Notes: generated by a model from the sequence alone, not told the origin. Counted from the stretch's first letter, positions 47,701 through 55,950 are shown. The stretch is DNA of 64,000 bases from Gymnorhina tibicen (GCA_013399875.1 VXAZ01000459.1:214218-278217), one strand, 5' to 3'. Numbers and translations are program-made.

Positions 47701-50570
47701 ATAGGGGTGGAGGGGGGAGAGGAAAACCCAACGAGCGGCGGAAGCCGCCAGCGATTGGCAACACACGGAGTCCTTGGCACGGGGATGCCCAGAGCATCCT
47801 ACGCTGGTGCCTCAGTGCACTTGGCACTGGCAGTTTGTGGGGTGAACTGGGGAATCCCTGAAGCTGCTCAGCTGCCGCAGATGTGGCCCCGCTGCATCCT
47901 CGTGCAGCAGGAACCCGTGGGCACACACTGGGAGCTGGGAGAGGAGTGGGCACGTGTGCGCACACACACTCACACACTCTCACACATGCTGCTTTGGCAC
48001 TTTTTCCTGCAATGCAATTGGATTTTGCCCCTAGCAGTTCTTGGGAATATATCCCACGTTTGCCAGGAGAAGCTGAAAAAGCTGCAAGAATGAAGAATTT
48101 TAAAAGAGAAGAAGGGGGTGGTGGCTGATTGTGGCTGTCCTGGGGGGGACACTGTGACCTGGCTGGAGCAGAGACAGCCAGGTCCTGGAGATGTCAGGCT
48201 GTGTCCATGGCAGTGTTTCCCAGTGCTGGCTTGCAGGGGCTCCTCAGCACCCATCAGCAGCATGGAGGTGCAGGGTCCAAGCCTGAAAGCTTTTGGTTGC
48301 TTTGGCAGGGGGAAGGCCGGGTGGTGTACATCAGAAACCTCTCCAGCAGCATGAGCTCCAGCGAGCTGAAGAAACGCTTTGAGGTGTTTGGTGAAATCGT
48401 GGAGTGTCAGGTCCTGTCCAGGACTAACAGGTGGGTGGGCAGTGAGCTGTGGTCCAGGGCTCCAGCAGCTACAGGCAGCCCCTCTCCCCAAGCCCCATCA
48501 GCACTGCCAGGTGCCACATCAACCCCCCGAGTCAGCCGAGCCCACGGTCTTGGTGCTTTTGTCCAGGAGATTCGGTGTGTGTCCAGAGGTCCAAGGGCAT
48601 CTGTGGGATGGAGGAGTGGAAGAATGATGGGCCAGGGGTGCAGTGCTGCATCACAAGGGCTGAGGGGCTCATCACAGCTTGAATTCTTTCTCTGGTTGCT
48701 CAGGGGGGAGAAGTACGGCTTCATCACGTACCGCTATTCCGAGCACGCCGCCTTGTCGCTGAAGAACGGCCCCTCGCTAAGGAAGAGGAACGAGCCCTCC
48801 TTCCAGCTCAGCTCTGGTGGCCTGGGGCGCTTCTTCTGGACCAGATACGCTGACCTGGGTGAGGAAGCAGCAGCTGCTTTGTCTCTTTTCTCAGCACGGA
48901 GCTGTTACGGCACACTGCACCGCTGAGCCCTGGTCACGCAGGGATCCCAAACGCCTTCACAGCCTGCAGGAAAAGCCCACTGGCTTTCCTATGGCTCGTG
49001 GAGCTGCTCGTGGCTCAGACAGGTGGATTGGGAAACTGGGGAGAAGAAAAAAACTGGTGTGAGGCCTCAGGGTGTGTTGGCTGCAAAATGTAGCAGCAGA
49101 GCCCCGGGGCCGCTGGGTCTCAGCTGAGCGCAGCCCATCCTGTCTCTGCTGAGTTCCTGCACAGTGCTGGAGGCTTTCCAGCAGAAAACTCCCTTCCCAG
49201 GCATTAGAGAAGGCAGTCAGCAACATTTCATTAGCCCAAGAGGTGATGTGGGTGGTTTGCTGCTCTGCAGGACAGATTCACCACGCTGCACATGCACTCT
49301 GGAGCCAAAGTGACGGCTCTGAAATGTGCTGTGGTCGCATTAATCCTTTCAGTGCTTCAGCAAGGTCTCGGGGACTGTGTCACCAGGGTGCAGGGCTGCA
49401 GCCTGAGCTGAGGGCCAGGAGCCAAACCCTGTGCTAGTCCTGCATGAGAAATGTGTCCCAGGCTTTGCTCAGCCCTCCTTGCTTCAGGTGTTTCACCAAC
49501 ACTGCATGTTTATTTCTGTACCCTCTGCAGGGGCTGGAGGGTTCTGGATCCCACTTGATGAGTGAAAGACTGAGGCCCAGAAAGTAAAGCCCCAAGTCTT
49601 GACTGACCTCCAGATGCCCAGTCTGATACAAGTACTCCTTGATTTTTTTAGCACCTTGCAGCACCTGCTCTGCTTAGAGCAGCCATCCCTTGACTTTGGC
49701 TGTGGGCACAAATGTCCTTTGTTCATCGAAATAAATCCCAGGGCCTCCCATTTTGGGCACAGAGAAATTAGGAAGCTGATAGCACCCCGTGAGGAAGATT
49801 GTGACTGTGCAGTGCTGTGGGCAGGGGGCCCAGAGCTGCCCCCCCTGCCTAAGAGAAGCCCCCCCAGTGCTCCTCACCTGATTTCTGCAGAGCCACCAGT
49901 CACTCCCTTCCTGCACAGCCCGGCTCGTTCCTAAAATCCTGCTCGTCCTGGTACAGGATGAGAAGGGGAGCCCCTAAACAGAGGTGAAATGCAGCCACGC
50001 CATTCAAAACTATGCACCCAAAATGTTTAAGCTGCTGTGAGATTAGGCAGCCTTCGTTCTGCTCCGTGCTCAGTCCCCTGGGCTTTCCAGGGGCACCGCG
50101 TGTTCAGCTCCTGGCACGGGGCTGGCAGTGGAGCAGGCCGGCTCTGCCACCGGCACAGCTCCCGTGGCATGGCCCCGTGTCAGCCCCTCCAAATTCAGCT
50201 GCACCCAGCGGGTTTTTCCACCCCTGGCAGTGAATGTCAGCGGTGTGTGACCTGCCCGGCTGGGCCTGGCTGCAGCCCCCTCTGCCCCAGCTCTTTTCAG
50301 TGTCCCCCCGGTGCTGTCACCATCACCGCTGTGTCCAGCCTGGCTGCGCGGTAGCAGGGCAGCGAGCAGTGCCCTGCTGTGCCTCAGTTTCCCTCCCCAG
50401 GAGGCGGAGAGGACGCTGATCCCCCCCCTCCCTGACCCGGCTGCCTTCTGTCCCTGCCATCCCCAGATTGCGGCACGGACGAGTCCTCCCCGGCTCCGGT
50501 GAAAAGCAAGTACGAGACCATGGATTTCGACAGCTTGCTGCAGGAGGCCCAGCTCAGCCTGCATCGGTAA
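8630..50570 (+). CDS. PPARGC1B: PGC-1beta transcriptional coactivator, full gene model of 12 coding exons
   Basis: Join: 8630-8713, 38696-38869, 41095-41307, 43123-43233, 43893-44890, 45395-45431, 45792-45856, 46252-47020, 47492-47567, 48309-48430, 48704-48858, 50467-50570. All introns are GT-AG and phases agree throughout except at the N in exon 5. The product, about 968 residues as assembled (about 1020 in mammals), is the nuclear coactivator PGC-1beta. It docks on nuclear receptors (notably ERRs), NRF1 and others to drive mitochondrial biogenesis and fatty-acid oxidation. Visible parts, in order: acidic N-terminal activation domain (exons 1-3); NR boxes LKKLL (43123-43137) and LKELL (44406-44420); the conserved block [12 protein letters not shown] (start of exon 8); the HCF-1-binding motif DHDY (46509-46520); a 15-residue Glu/Asp run (46842-46886); a short Ser/Arg region; an RRM with RNP2 (48321-48341) and RNP1 (48708-48731); and the C-terminal CBP80-binding-type motif [16 protein letters not shown]-1alpha and PPRC1 are excluded by the exon 3-5 and exon 8 sequence. 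Confidence 0.96.
8736..8782. other. Assembly gap (47 N) in intron 1
   Basis: A run of Ns directly follows a G-rich stretch (GGAGGGGGGGG) just after the exon 1 donor. This is probably a GC-rich sequencing drop-out. No coding sequence is affected. Confidence 0.98.
11419..11445. repeat. G16-A11 compound homopolymer
   Basis: Sixteen consecutive G are followed by eleven A and then a C5 run, on intron 1's coding strand. The G run can form a G-quadruplex or a G:C stem with the C5. The length in the assembly may be unreliable. Confidence 0.85.
12550..12820 (+). mobile_element. CR1 LINE 3' fragment
   Basis: The segment shows the typical 3' end of avian CR1. It reads through the conserved GGATATTAGGAACAAATTC-type block, the 'lightly damaged' GGCCAGGTTGGACGGGGCTT block, then TTTAAGGTCTCTTCCAACCC and the terminal ATTCTATGATTCC repeat. 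It is in sense orientation with the host gene and 5'-truncated, as usual for CR1. It is close in sequence to the copy at 27183. Confidence 0.9.
21829..21872. repeat. Short tandem repeat of a CCCTGCAT-type octamer/nonamer
   Basis: Four to five imperfect copies of a 9-base unit (CATCCCTGC with a CGTCCCTGC variant) lie in tandem in intron 1. No function is apparent. Confidence 0.7.
22600..22860. promoter_or_regulatory. PPARGC1B: AT-rich intronic island with perfect CRE and a 16-bp palindrome, candidate enhancer
   Basis: An AT-rich block (TTAATTAATATT near 22660) sits in GC-rich intron 1. It contains a perfect palindromic cAMP-response element TGACGTCA at 22684-22691, followed by a CCAAT at 22695-22699. 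A perfect 16-bp palindrome, ACGTGAATATTCACGT, lies at 22841-22856, with a CACGTG E-box at its right end (22852-22857). CREB is a well-known activator of the related PPARGC1A promoter; a role here is inference. The composition and the dense motifs suggest a conserved regulatory element. Confidence 0.4.
23122..23158. repeat. Homopyrimidine (CCT/CTT) tract
   Basis: This is a nearly pure pyrimidine run of CTC and CTT triplets in intron 1. A second, similar tract lies about 190 bp downstream at 23344-23387. Mirror-like pyrimidine tracts can adopt triplex structure; no other role is visible. Confidence 0.8.
23344..23387. repeat. Homopyrimidine (CCT/CTT) tract, second copy
   Basis: This pure pyrimidine run is built from CCT and CTT triplets and ends in CTCTCAG, which looks like a strong splice acceptor. 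No plausible exon follows it. Confidence 0.8.
24325..24347. repeat. (GGA)n microsatellite
   Basis: About seven GGA triplets lie in intron 1. A similar (GAG)n stretch is found at 27642-27662. Confidence 0.85.
27183..27342 (+). mobile_element. CR1 LINE 3' fragment
   Basis: This carries the same CR1 3' end as at 12550: the CCCCTGGATCCCTGGAAGTG block, GGCCAGGTTGGACGGGGCTT, GTGGAAGGTGTCCCTGCCAT, and the terminal CCATGATTCTGTGA repeat. It is in sense orientation and strongly 5'-truncated. Its similarity to the first copy suggests the same CR1 subfamily. Confidence 0.9.
32130..32460. promoter_or_regulatory. PPARGC1B: AT-rich intronic island, candidate conserved noncoding element
   Basis: About 330 bases of moderate-to-high AT content with non-repetitive texture stand out from GC-rich intron 1. 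They include TTTGTTTGAAGTATTCCAGC, TTATTGTTTGCGGTTAATG and TTGATCTTAATTAC. There are no repeats and no coding potential. Such isolated complex-sequence islands in avian GC-rich introns are often conserved enhancers, but this is an inference from composition alone. Confidence 0.35.
32521..32600. repeat. 20-bp minisatellite, four units
   Basis: Four near-identical 20-base units of CCCCTTTTCCCACTCAGAAC lie head to tail, with one substitution in unit 2 and one in unit 4. Each unit is a pyrimidine tract followed by CAG, so the array is a row of splice-acceptor-like motifs on the host sense strand. Confidence 0.95.
32630..32694 (-). mobile_element. CR1 LINE 3' fragment, antisense
   Basis: The AGAATCACAGAACCATTTAG start followed by GGTTGGAAAAGACTTCTGAG and GATGATCAGGTCTAAC is the reverse complement of a CR1 3' terminus. 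Only about 65 bp is recognisable. It abuts the minisatellite on its left. Confidence 0.8.
33641..33700. repeat. 20-bp tandem repeat, three units
   Basis: Three tandem copies of GCCACAGCAGCCAGCCCAGT, with one variant position in the first copy, lie in intron 1. A partial unit precedes and another follows the array. Confidence 0.92.
36791..36823. repeat. CA-rich microsatellite
   Basis: This is an imperfect (CA)n run interrupted by CG and GAG in intron 1, followed by a GTGTATGTATGG stretch. Confidence 0.75.
38696..38869 (+). CDS. PPARGC1B: PPARGC1B coding exon 2
   Basis: This exon encodes 58 residues, including [19 protein letters not shown] and the Ser/Thr/Asp-rich [17 protein letters not shown]. 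It is the core of the N-terminal acidic activation domain that recruits p300/CBP and SRC-1 in the family. The acceptor is CCTGTGCGCAG and the donor CAG|GTACCC, phase 0 on both sides. The match to mammalian exon 2 is strong. Confidence 0.96.
38870..41094 (+). other. PPARGC1B: PPARGC1B intron 2
   Basis: This intron has phase 0 and is about 2.2 kb. An AT-rich, non-repetitive island at about 39600-40060 contains ATAAAAAAAAACCCCTCAATA and GAAATGTATCCCACTG and might be a conserved intronic element. No repeat family or coding exon was recognised. Confidence 0.6.
41095..41307 (+). CDS. PPARGC1B: PPARGC1B coding exon 3
   Basis: This exon encodes 71 residues beginning [20 protein letters not shown] and ending ECDELSL. 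It completes the activation domain and contributes a Pro/Ala/Ser-rich linker. The final DELSL joins exon 4 to place the LKKLL box right after the junction. The donor is CTA|GTAAGA, phase 0. The frame stays open into the intron for about 100 codons (see findings). Confidence 0.95.
41308..43122 (+). other. PPARGC1B: PPARGC1B intron 3
   Basis: The first 240 bases are unusually AT-rich and keep the exon 3 frame open to about 41610. They contain TTGTATTGTATACGTATACA near 41452-41471, which includes the palindrome TGTATACGTATACA. A second TATA-rich patch (TATATATCACACATG and TGTATGTGTATATATAGG) lies at 42112-42148. No repeat family was recognised. Confidence 0.55.
43123..43233 (+). CDS. PPARGC1B: PPARGC1B coding exon 4
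   Basis: This exon encodes 37 residues starting [20 protein letters not shown]. The LKKLL at 43123-43137 is the first LXXLL nuclear-receptor box; PGC-1alpha has LLKKLLL at the equivalent place. The exon ends RPCTK|GTACTT, phase 0. The rest is a basic, Ser/Pro-rich linker. Confidence 0.95.
43893..44890 (+). CDS. PPARGC1B: PPARGC1B coding exon 5, frame broken at an N
   Basis: The acceptor is CTCTCGGAAG, and the reading starts [20 protein letters not shown]. It continues through [19 protein letters not shown], which is strongly conserved in PGC-1beta, and the second NR box [15 protein letters not shown] (LKELL at 44406-44420). At the single N (44443) the frame changes. Downstream, the coding frame resumes one base out of register with [13 protein letters not shown] and ends [19 protein letters not shown], then an acidic tail to LEHT|G (donor GTGAGG, phase 1). 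Mammals have a conserved segment after LCDV that is absent here, so sequence is probably missing at the N. This looks like an assembly fault, not a pseudogene, because all other exons are intact. Confidence 0.93.
44443..44443. other. PPARGC1B: Single N in PPARGC1B exon 5, probable collapsed gap
   Basis: The base is called N between GAC G and GCGGGACC. The two sides are in different frames of the same conserved protein, so the N stands for a stretch of unknown length that is not one base modulo three. The flanks are extremely GC-rich. Confidence 0.85.
45395..45431 (+). CDS. PPARGC1B: PPARGC1B coding exon 6 (37 bp)
   Basis: This micro-exon reads (E)[11 protein letters not shown](T), matching SPRCLMLALSQS of mammalian PGC-1beta. 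The acceptor is TGCCTTTCAG and the donor AC|GTAAGT. It enters in phase 1 and leaves in phase 2, which fits its neighbours exactly. Confidence 0.93.
45792..45856 (+). CDS. PPARGC1B: PPARGC1B coding exon 7 (65 bp)
   Basis: This exon encodes [20 protein letters not shown], a motif shared by PGC-1alpha and PGC-1beta (TLSVELSGTAG in PGC-1alpha). The acceptor is CCTCTCCAG and the donor CAG|GTAGGA. It leaves in phase 1, and the split Gly codon is completed by exon 8. Confidence 0.94.
46252..47020 (+). CDS. PPARGC1B: PPARGC1B coding exon 8
   Basis: This exon opens with [16 protein letters not shown], the family's conserved block. It then carries [17 protein letters not shown] with the HCF-1-binding tetrapeptide DHDY, the motif [16 protein letters not shown] (here [20 protein letters not shown]), and [19 protein letters not shown]. 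Next come 15 consecutive Glu/Asp residues (46842-46886) and a short [10 protein letters not shown] region. The donor is TTCAG|GTACGG. Mammals have a comparable but variable acidic run, so length polymorphism is likely. Confidence 0.96.
46842..46886 (+). repeat. PPARGC1B: Coding (GAG/GAA)n repeat, 15 acidic residues
   Basis: Fifteen consecutive Glu codons with one Asp encode the acidic stretch in exon 8. The near-pure GAG triplets are prone to length change by slippage, and mammalian PGC-1beta has long Glu runs too. Confidence 0.9.
47492..47567 (+). CDS. PPARGC1B: PPARGC1B coding exon 9
   Basis: This exon encodes (R)[20 protein letters not shown] followed by REKAI, leading into the RRM. Mammals have a comparable basic RKRREKAI. 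The acceptor is CCCTTGCAG and the donor ATC|GTAAGT, phase 0. Confidence 0.93.
48309..48430 (+). CDS. PPARGC1B: PPARGC1B coding exon 10, first half of the RRM
   Basis: This exon encodes [20 protein letters not shown] and [20 protein letters not shown]. The RNP2 hexamer VYIRNL (48324-48341) is intact, as expected for an RNA recognition motif. The acceptor is TTTGGCAG and the donor ACAG|GTGGGT, leaving phase 2. Confidence 0.96.
48704..48858 (+). CDS. PPARGC1B: PPARGC1B coding exon 11, second half of the RRM
   Basis: This exon encodes [20 protein letters not shown] and [23 protein letters not shown]1 is EKYGFITY (48708-48731), with its aromatic residues intact. The acceptor is GGTTGCTCAG and the donor CTGG|GTGAGG, leaving phase 1. 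Confidence 0.96.
48859..50466 (+). other. PPARGC1B: PPARGC1B intron 11
   Basis: The intron is about 1.6 kb. No repeat family or extra exon was recognised. It ends in TGCCATCCCCAG before the last coding exon. Confidence 0.75.
50467..50570 (+). CDS. PPARGC1B: PPARGC1B coding exon 12 and stop
   Basis: This exon encodes (D)[14 protein letters not shown] followed by [19 protein letters not shown] and TAA (50568-50570). The YxxxDFDSLLxEA motif at 50511-50549 is the C-terminal CBP80-binding-type motif shared by the PGC-1 family. It links the coactivator to the nuclear cap-binding complex. Confidence 0.97.
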
Positions 50571-50661
50571 CAGCCTTAACCTTGGAGGAATACCTCAATA
50601 CCTCAGTCAAGGCACTTCCAATATGTTTACGTTTTCAAAGAAATTATTCAGTCTATGGCAA

Positions 50662-50706
50662 GCGAGAGAGCGAGAGAGAGCGAGAGCACGCCCGCGAGAG
50701 AGAGAC
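50662..50706 (+). repeat. PPARGC1B: GA-rich simple repeat at the start of the 3' UTR
   Basis: An imperfect (GA)n run with periodic GC interruptions lies about 95 bases after the stop codon. Confidence 0.9.
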
Positions 50707-52711
50707 TGCTGTCCCCTGATCGATGTTTACATTGAACAAAGCTGCTTCTGTCTGTGAGTCCCCATGGTGTTGATGTCTCACTGCCACACGTTAGTCCCCC
50801 CTCTGCTTCTGACTGGTTGTTTTAGGGTGAGCCTAGGAGCCCCCCAGCCCCTCTTCCCCCTCCCGGCCCTCCCCGTGCTCCCGCCGTGGAGTTGCAGCTG
50901 TGTTCACCATAACATTTTTTTGTCCGTAGTGTGTGATGATGAAATTGTTCATTGTGAATAGAATCAGGATTATAAACTAATTTTTAATAGAAGAAGAGAA
51001 GAAAAAAAAAAGTATATACTTAAAAAAAAAAAAATGTATTTATGGCTCAGATGTACTGTAATTCAGATTTATTGTACCGCTTCCTTGATTTTTAACTATG
51101 CACTGTAATGAGGCACTTGCCACTCAGCAAATGGGGGGTCAGAGCAGTCATGGAGCTGACATTCCCCTGCCTCCCCTGCTGGCAAACCGGGGTGCTCGGT
51201 GCTTGCCCCGGGGTCACCCACTTTGCTGTCAAAGCCATTCTTCGTGCTGGCGTGGCCCGAGCCCCCCAGCGTCACCCCCGTGCTGAGCTGGGTCCTGGTG
51301 GGTGGTGGAGCCAGGGCCAGGCAGCTCTGCAGGCTGCAGAGGGTGGGAGAGGGATACACTGCCTGCAGCCAGTGCTGGCTGCTCCGGCCTCCGCTGCCTT
51401 TGGAGCCAGGACAGAGGGGCTGGGGGCTGCAGCCAGCCGGGCCCGACCCGGTGGGTCCTGCTGGCACAGCCTGGGGGATGGATGTCTCCGCTCCGTGTGG
51501 AGGAGCTGGCTCCTCTCCAGCTCCTCGGGTGGCTGGGAGACCAACCAGGCCCTGTGGCTGGAGCCACGCTCGCTCCCACACCCTGCAGAGCAAGCGGGGC
51601 GAGAAGACCTGTCTGTGCTCCCGCTGGGCAGCCAGCCCCAAGTGCAGAGAGGCAGGGGGGCACAGCACCCACACTGAACACCCACCCACCCAGCTCCCTG
51701 CCCCGTAGCTGATAAGCCATACACGTCCCAGCCCCCACCCGCACCCCGGATCTGTCCCGTGCCCACCAGCGCCCCGGGCACAGCTCTGCCTCTGGCCAAG
51801 GGCCCTCGGGGCTGGATTTAAGGGATGCTCAAGCGTAGAATTTGCTTGTGGACTTACCCTCCATGTGTGGGTGAGGTGGGATGGGGACACAGCCCCGCAC
51901 CAGCCGGAGCAAAGCCCACCACCAGCCGGCCAGAGGCACCGTTTCCCGAGGGAGCGGGAATCTCGCTGCTCCTCAAGCCATTGCCACCGTCTCCTTTTAC
52001 TTTAGAGCCCCAGAGACCACTAGGGATTCAGCCATCCTCTGTAGATAGAATATTATAGCCTTAACTCTGCCAATAGATAGATTAGAGTCTCCTGGGGCCT
52101 CCCCTCCCCACGACCTGGGGGTTTATCCCCGGTTCCCCGGGTACGTTCCGTCCTGCAGGGAGAGTGACCAAAGCCTCGGGAATGGCACGAGATGCGATGC
52201 CGAGAGCCGGAGCCCTGCCGGGGTGGCCCCCGGCTCGGGGGCCCGGAGCGCAGCCGGGCTCTGGCAGGGGCAGGAACGCCGGCAGCGCCGACACCAGCAC
52301 AGTTCCCTGGCTATCCCCTCGGGAGAGCCGTGGTTCTGACAACACCCGGCAGCGCCAGGGCCCGGAGGCCACCGCGGGGCCCCCAGCCCGCCGCCGGTGA
52401 CGATCGCTGCCAGGGAACAGTCCTTGTGCCATTTCAGCCTCAGCGGCGGAATCTGGCGTCTCTCCCGCCCCAAAACCCCCCCGGTCCTCATCCCACCTTA
52501 GCGAACACGAGCAGCTCTGGCCGAGACTGAGCATCTGCTATTGGCAATTGCCTCATTGTAGCTTTGCCTTTTTCTGTCCTAGTATTTCCTCACGATGATG
52601 ATGTTTACATGTGATTGCTATAGAGCTTATGTAGAATGTATATAGCGACACATTTAGGGTGGGTAGTACTGTCCTGTGCTGTGCTGATGTTTTTCAGAAA
52701 ACGATCAATCC

Positions 52712-52728
52712 AAAAAAAAAAAAAAAAN

Positions 52729-52788
<60 letters not shown>

Positions 52789-52809
52789 AAAGAAAGAAAA
52801 AAAAAAAAA
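52712..52809 (+). repeat. PPARGC1B: Long poly(A) tract with one N
   Basis: About 98 bases are almost pure A, with an N at 52728 and a few G near the right end (52787-52796 region). The tract lies inside the predicted 3' UTR. It could be a real homopolymer, a retrotransposed tail or a misassembled segment; the left flank has no nearby AATAAA, which argues against a simple retrocopy tail. Confidence 0.9.
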
Positions 52810-55084
52810 GAACAGCAAAGTAAGTGGAATTCTTCCATCTCCCACTCAGCCCGGGGCACCCGTGGCCGGGTCCCGCTGGGGATGCATCAAGGGTGGTGGA
52901 GGGGAAGGGTTAGTGCAGAGCTGGGGGGGCTCCAGCCCACTCCTGGGGATCACTCAGTCACTTCCCAAGCACTGGTTTTGGCGTGCCCAGGTATCAATTT
53001 CCCAGTGTTTCCCCGTGGCTGGGTGCCCTGGGTCGGCCCCAGCCCAGCTGCTGGGTCCCGAGGCCGGTGCTGGGGAAGGGGAGGGCTGGTCCTGCACAGA
53101 GCTCATCAGTACTGCGGCCCTAGGGTAGGAGGAGATGCAATAAGTGGTCTTCGTGGTGCCTGAAGCCTATAAGTGGGGTTGGGTTTTCTTTTTTTGGTTT
53201 GGGTTTTTACTTTTGTCCCCATTCAGTTAGGAGGGTTTGTTTTCCCTCCTCTCCAAAAAATCTTTCTTTTCCAGGACTTATGCACTATGCTCAGAGCCCC
53301 TTGGGCTGCGTGCTGCCTGCCCTAGGGGCTTCCCCCACCTTTTAGGACCGGGTGAAAAAGAAATTTCCACTTGATTTTTTTTGTTGTTGTTTTTTTTTTT
53401 TTTAATTTTTCTGGGTTTTTTTAACTCTAAAGGTGTCTTTAGCTCACAGTGCTCGAGTCTGCAAACGTGGGTCGGGCACAGGGGCAGGTGAGAGCTCCCT
53501 CCTGAGCTGCCCGAGGTTTGGATGCTGACAGGGAAGTGGGGCAGGAGCAAAGCAATGCCCAGGCACTGCTGCCAGGGAAGCCAGCGGTGCCCGGAGCTTT
53601 GCAGGAGCTGCCAGGGATCCCCCCCTTCTCCAAGGATTGCCTTTACATCCCACCCACCCTGTGGCATCGCCGCGGGTGCCCCTCCGAAAGGGACCCCTCA
53701 CACCCCAGCCCCCCGCGAGGCTGCGGGACGGGCAGGAGAAACTGGGAGCAAAAGGGTTTATTCTGGTAGGCAATAAGTCCGGAGGAGATTTTATTTTTTT
53801 AAAACTGTGTAAGTGCAGAACGTCCCCCCAGCCGTGTCCTGCGGGTGCCGTGGGGAAACGCTGAATGTGAAGAGTTTCTGATAAAATGCCCCTTTGCTTG
53901 TTTTGCACAGGTTTGCCCCAGAAAAACTCGTCGTTCGGGGGGGGCAGCGGGTTTCTGGCTGGAATCCAGCGTGTCCCCGAGGCTCCGCAGGGAGGAGCAA
54001 ACGTTTCTGAGTGTGTGGGCTGAATGCAGAGGACAATCCCAGGTTTTAGGGTGGATGCTGCCCCAAAGCAAAGGTTTCTCCCGATTCCTCAGCGCAGCTG
54101 CCTGGGCTGCGCATCTTTTCAGGGAGCAGCAGCTCAGTCACCATGTTACAGCCCTGAGTGTCTGATCTCAGCTCTGGGCCATGCAAATGAGTTTTGTAAT
54201 TGCAGATCAACACGGTTTTCTCCTTTTTTTGGGGATTTTTTTTCTCTTTCCGGAGGTCTGCCGAGTCCTGAGATACATCGGTGTTGGAGCTGAACCCGAC
54301 ACCCTTTCTGTTCCGAGTCCATCCCTGACAATCTCAAGCAATATAGAGCCAAATGCAGCCTTGGGGTTTCATTTTGGGGTTTCATTCCTCTTCCCTCGCC
54401 CTCCCCGGGGCCAGGGGCGGCAGCAGGAGGTGGGGAGGGAGTGTGTGAGTGCATGTGAGAAAGAGAGAGAACGGTTCAATTGATGCATTTCTTGAGAAAG
54501 GTGTAAGAATTTCACCTAAAAAGGGGCACATCTGCTTTGTTATTTATAAAAAAAAAGCTAAATTCTGTCTTTTTCTTCTTTTTTTTTTTTTTTTTAAAGT
54601 AAAAGGACACTGCTCATAATTATTAGGGGCCAATTCTGCCTCCCTTGCTCATGCTGAGTAAGTACTACTTAACTCTGCAATTTTCTACTTGCAGAGTAAG
54701 TAAAAGCAGCAGAATTGATCCGTCTGTGATTAAGAATCAAGTTTTTAGTATGTTTTTTTTTTTTAATTAATAGCGGTTTTTTTATATTTCACTTAATTTT
54801 TTCCCCCCAGTTCCGTTCTGTTGTGTCCTTATTTATGTAATATACTTTAACCTTAAGAGATGGCATGGATTCTTATGCCTTTCCTTTATTATTATTGTTA
54901 TTATTTTTAAAAAACAGAAGAGATTTATTTCTAGTGTGATTTAACTGTCTACCTTCTAAAATGAGAGAACGTTTTCTTGTATTTTTACATTGTCAGATTC
55001 TATAGTTTCATAGATAATTTAACCAAATCGCTCAATGTATTCTCTATATCTATCCAGTGGGTATAAAAGTTCTATTTTAAATTG

Positions 55085-55092
55085 TGTAAATA
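55085..55092 (+). promoter_or_regulatory. PPARGC1B: Pumilio response element (TGTAAATA)
   Basis: This matches the PUM consensus UGUANAUA exactly. It lies 124 bases upstream of the poly(A) signal, in the distal 3' UTR. Confidence 0.55.
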
Positions 55093-55181
55093 CTTCAGAA
55101 CTGGCTTCTTTTTCCAGACTCCCCTGCCGTGGAGTTTCTTGTTTACATCAAAAAGACTGTAGAATCTCTACGCTCATGTAC

Positions 55182-55189
55182 TGTAAATA
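55182..55189 (+). promoter_or_regulatory. PPARGC1B: Pumilio response element (TGTAAATA), second copy
   Basis: This is a second exact UGUANAUA, 97 bases after the first and 20 bases before the AATAAA. Confidence 0.55.
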
Positions 55190-55208
55190 GTGAAGTGATC
55201 TGCCTATA

Positions 55209-55214
55209 AATAAA
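55209..55214 (+). terminator. PPARGC1B: PPARGC1B poly(A) signal AATAAA
   Basis: A canonical hexamer in an AT-rich context closes the long 3' UTR. GT-rich sequence suited to the downstream element follows at about 55260-55330. Cleavage is expected about 15-25 bases after the hexamer. Confidence 0.7.
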
Positions 55215-55950
55215 CGATAACATATATACTATAAAGTGGAAAGAACAAAAAAAGGAACGCGTTTGTGCTGCTATACTTTAGTTTTTAGTGCCAGTCTGCT
55301 CGGGGATGAGGTGTTTTCCTGTGTTGAAGGTGCCCTCCTGTGTCTGCCTGGCTGGCAGTGGGGCTGTGCCAGGGCCAAGGGGGTGGCAGAGCCTCCCAGC
55401 TGCCAGGGATGCAGCTCCTGCCTGGGAATATCCCTGTGTGTTGCTATTTTCAGTGTGGCTTCTTCCAGTTTAACTCGTGCAGGAAAAACCTGGGCTCTGC
55501 ACTCTGCACTTCGAGTGGTGCCGCTGCCACAGGACCCCTCGCAGAAGAAACTCCCACATGGGGTGGGGTGATTTCCCCAAATGGAGGAGGGCATGCTCCT
55601 CAAATTTTCTGGAGTGGAATAAGAGAGCAGGAGAAAATGTGGAAAAGACTCCAAGTGGTGATGCAGCAGCCGTGCAGCTCAGGATGGCGCCTGGAGAGCC
55701 CCGGGAACCAGGAGAGCAGGCGCTGGGAGCCAAACTGCTGTGCCAGGGGCATGTCCCGGTGTCCTGGTCCTCTGGCAGTCCGGGCTGTGGAGGGGATGTT
55801 TGGAAGGCCTGGGCAGGCCCAGCACGGGCACAGCTCCCCCGAGCACAGGGGAGCCCCAGGCCAGCCGTGGCCCTGTGAGGGCTCACCAGGCCGGAGAGGC
55901 TGCACTGGTTTTATGCAGAACATGGATGTACTCGTTTGAAAGCAAACTAG

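Larger units (their letters stand above)
50571..55235 (+). other. PPARGC1B: PPARGC1B 3' UTR (predicted, about 4.7 kb)
   Basis: No coding sequence follows the stop until the downstream TRIM gene. The stretch becomes AT-rich with many ATTTA-like and TTATTT motifs and ends near a canonical AATAAA at 55209-55214. It contains a GA-rich repeat at 50662-50706, A-rich patches near 51000-51035, the long poly(A) at 52712-52809, poly(T) near 53389-53403 and 54580-54597, and two Pumilio-type elements near its end. A long 3' UTR is also typical of mammalian PPARGC1B. Earlier poly(A) sites are possible. Confidence 0.75.

Noticed and set aside
47955..47990. CA-type repeat in intron 9 as a splicing regulator
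   Set aside because: Too short and imperfect to support a claim; left as ordinary simple sequence.
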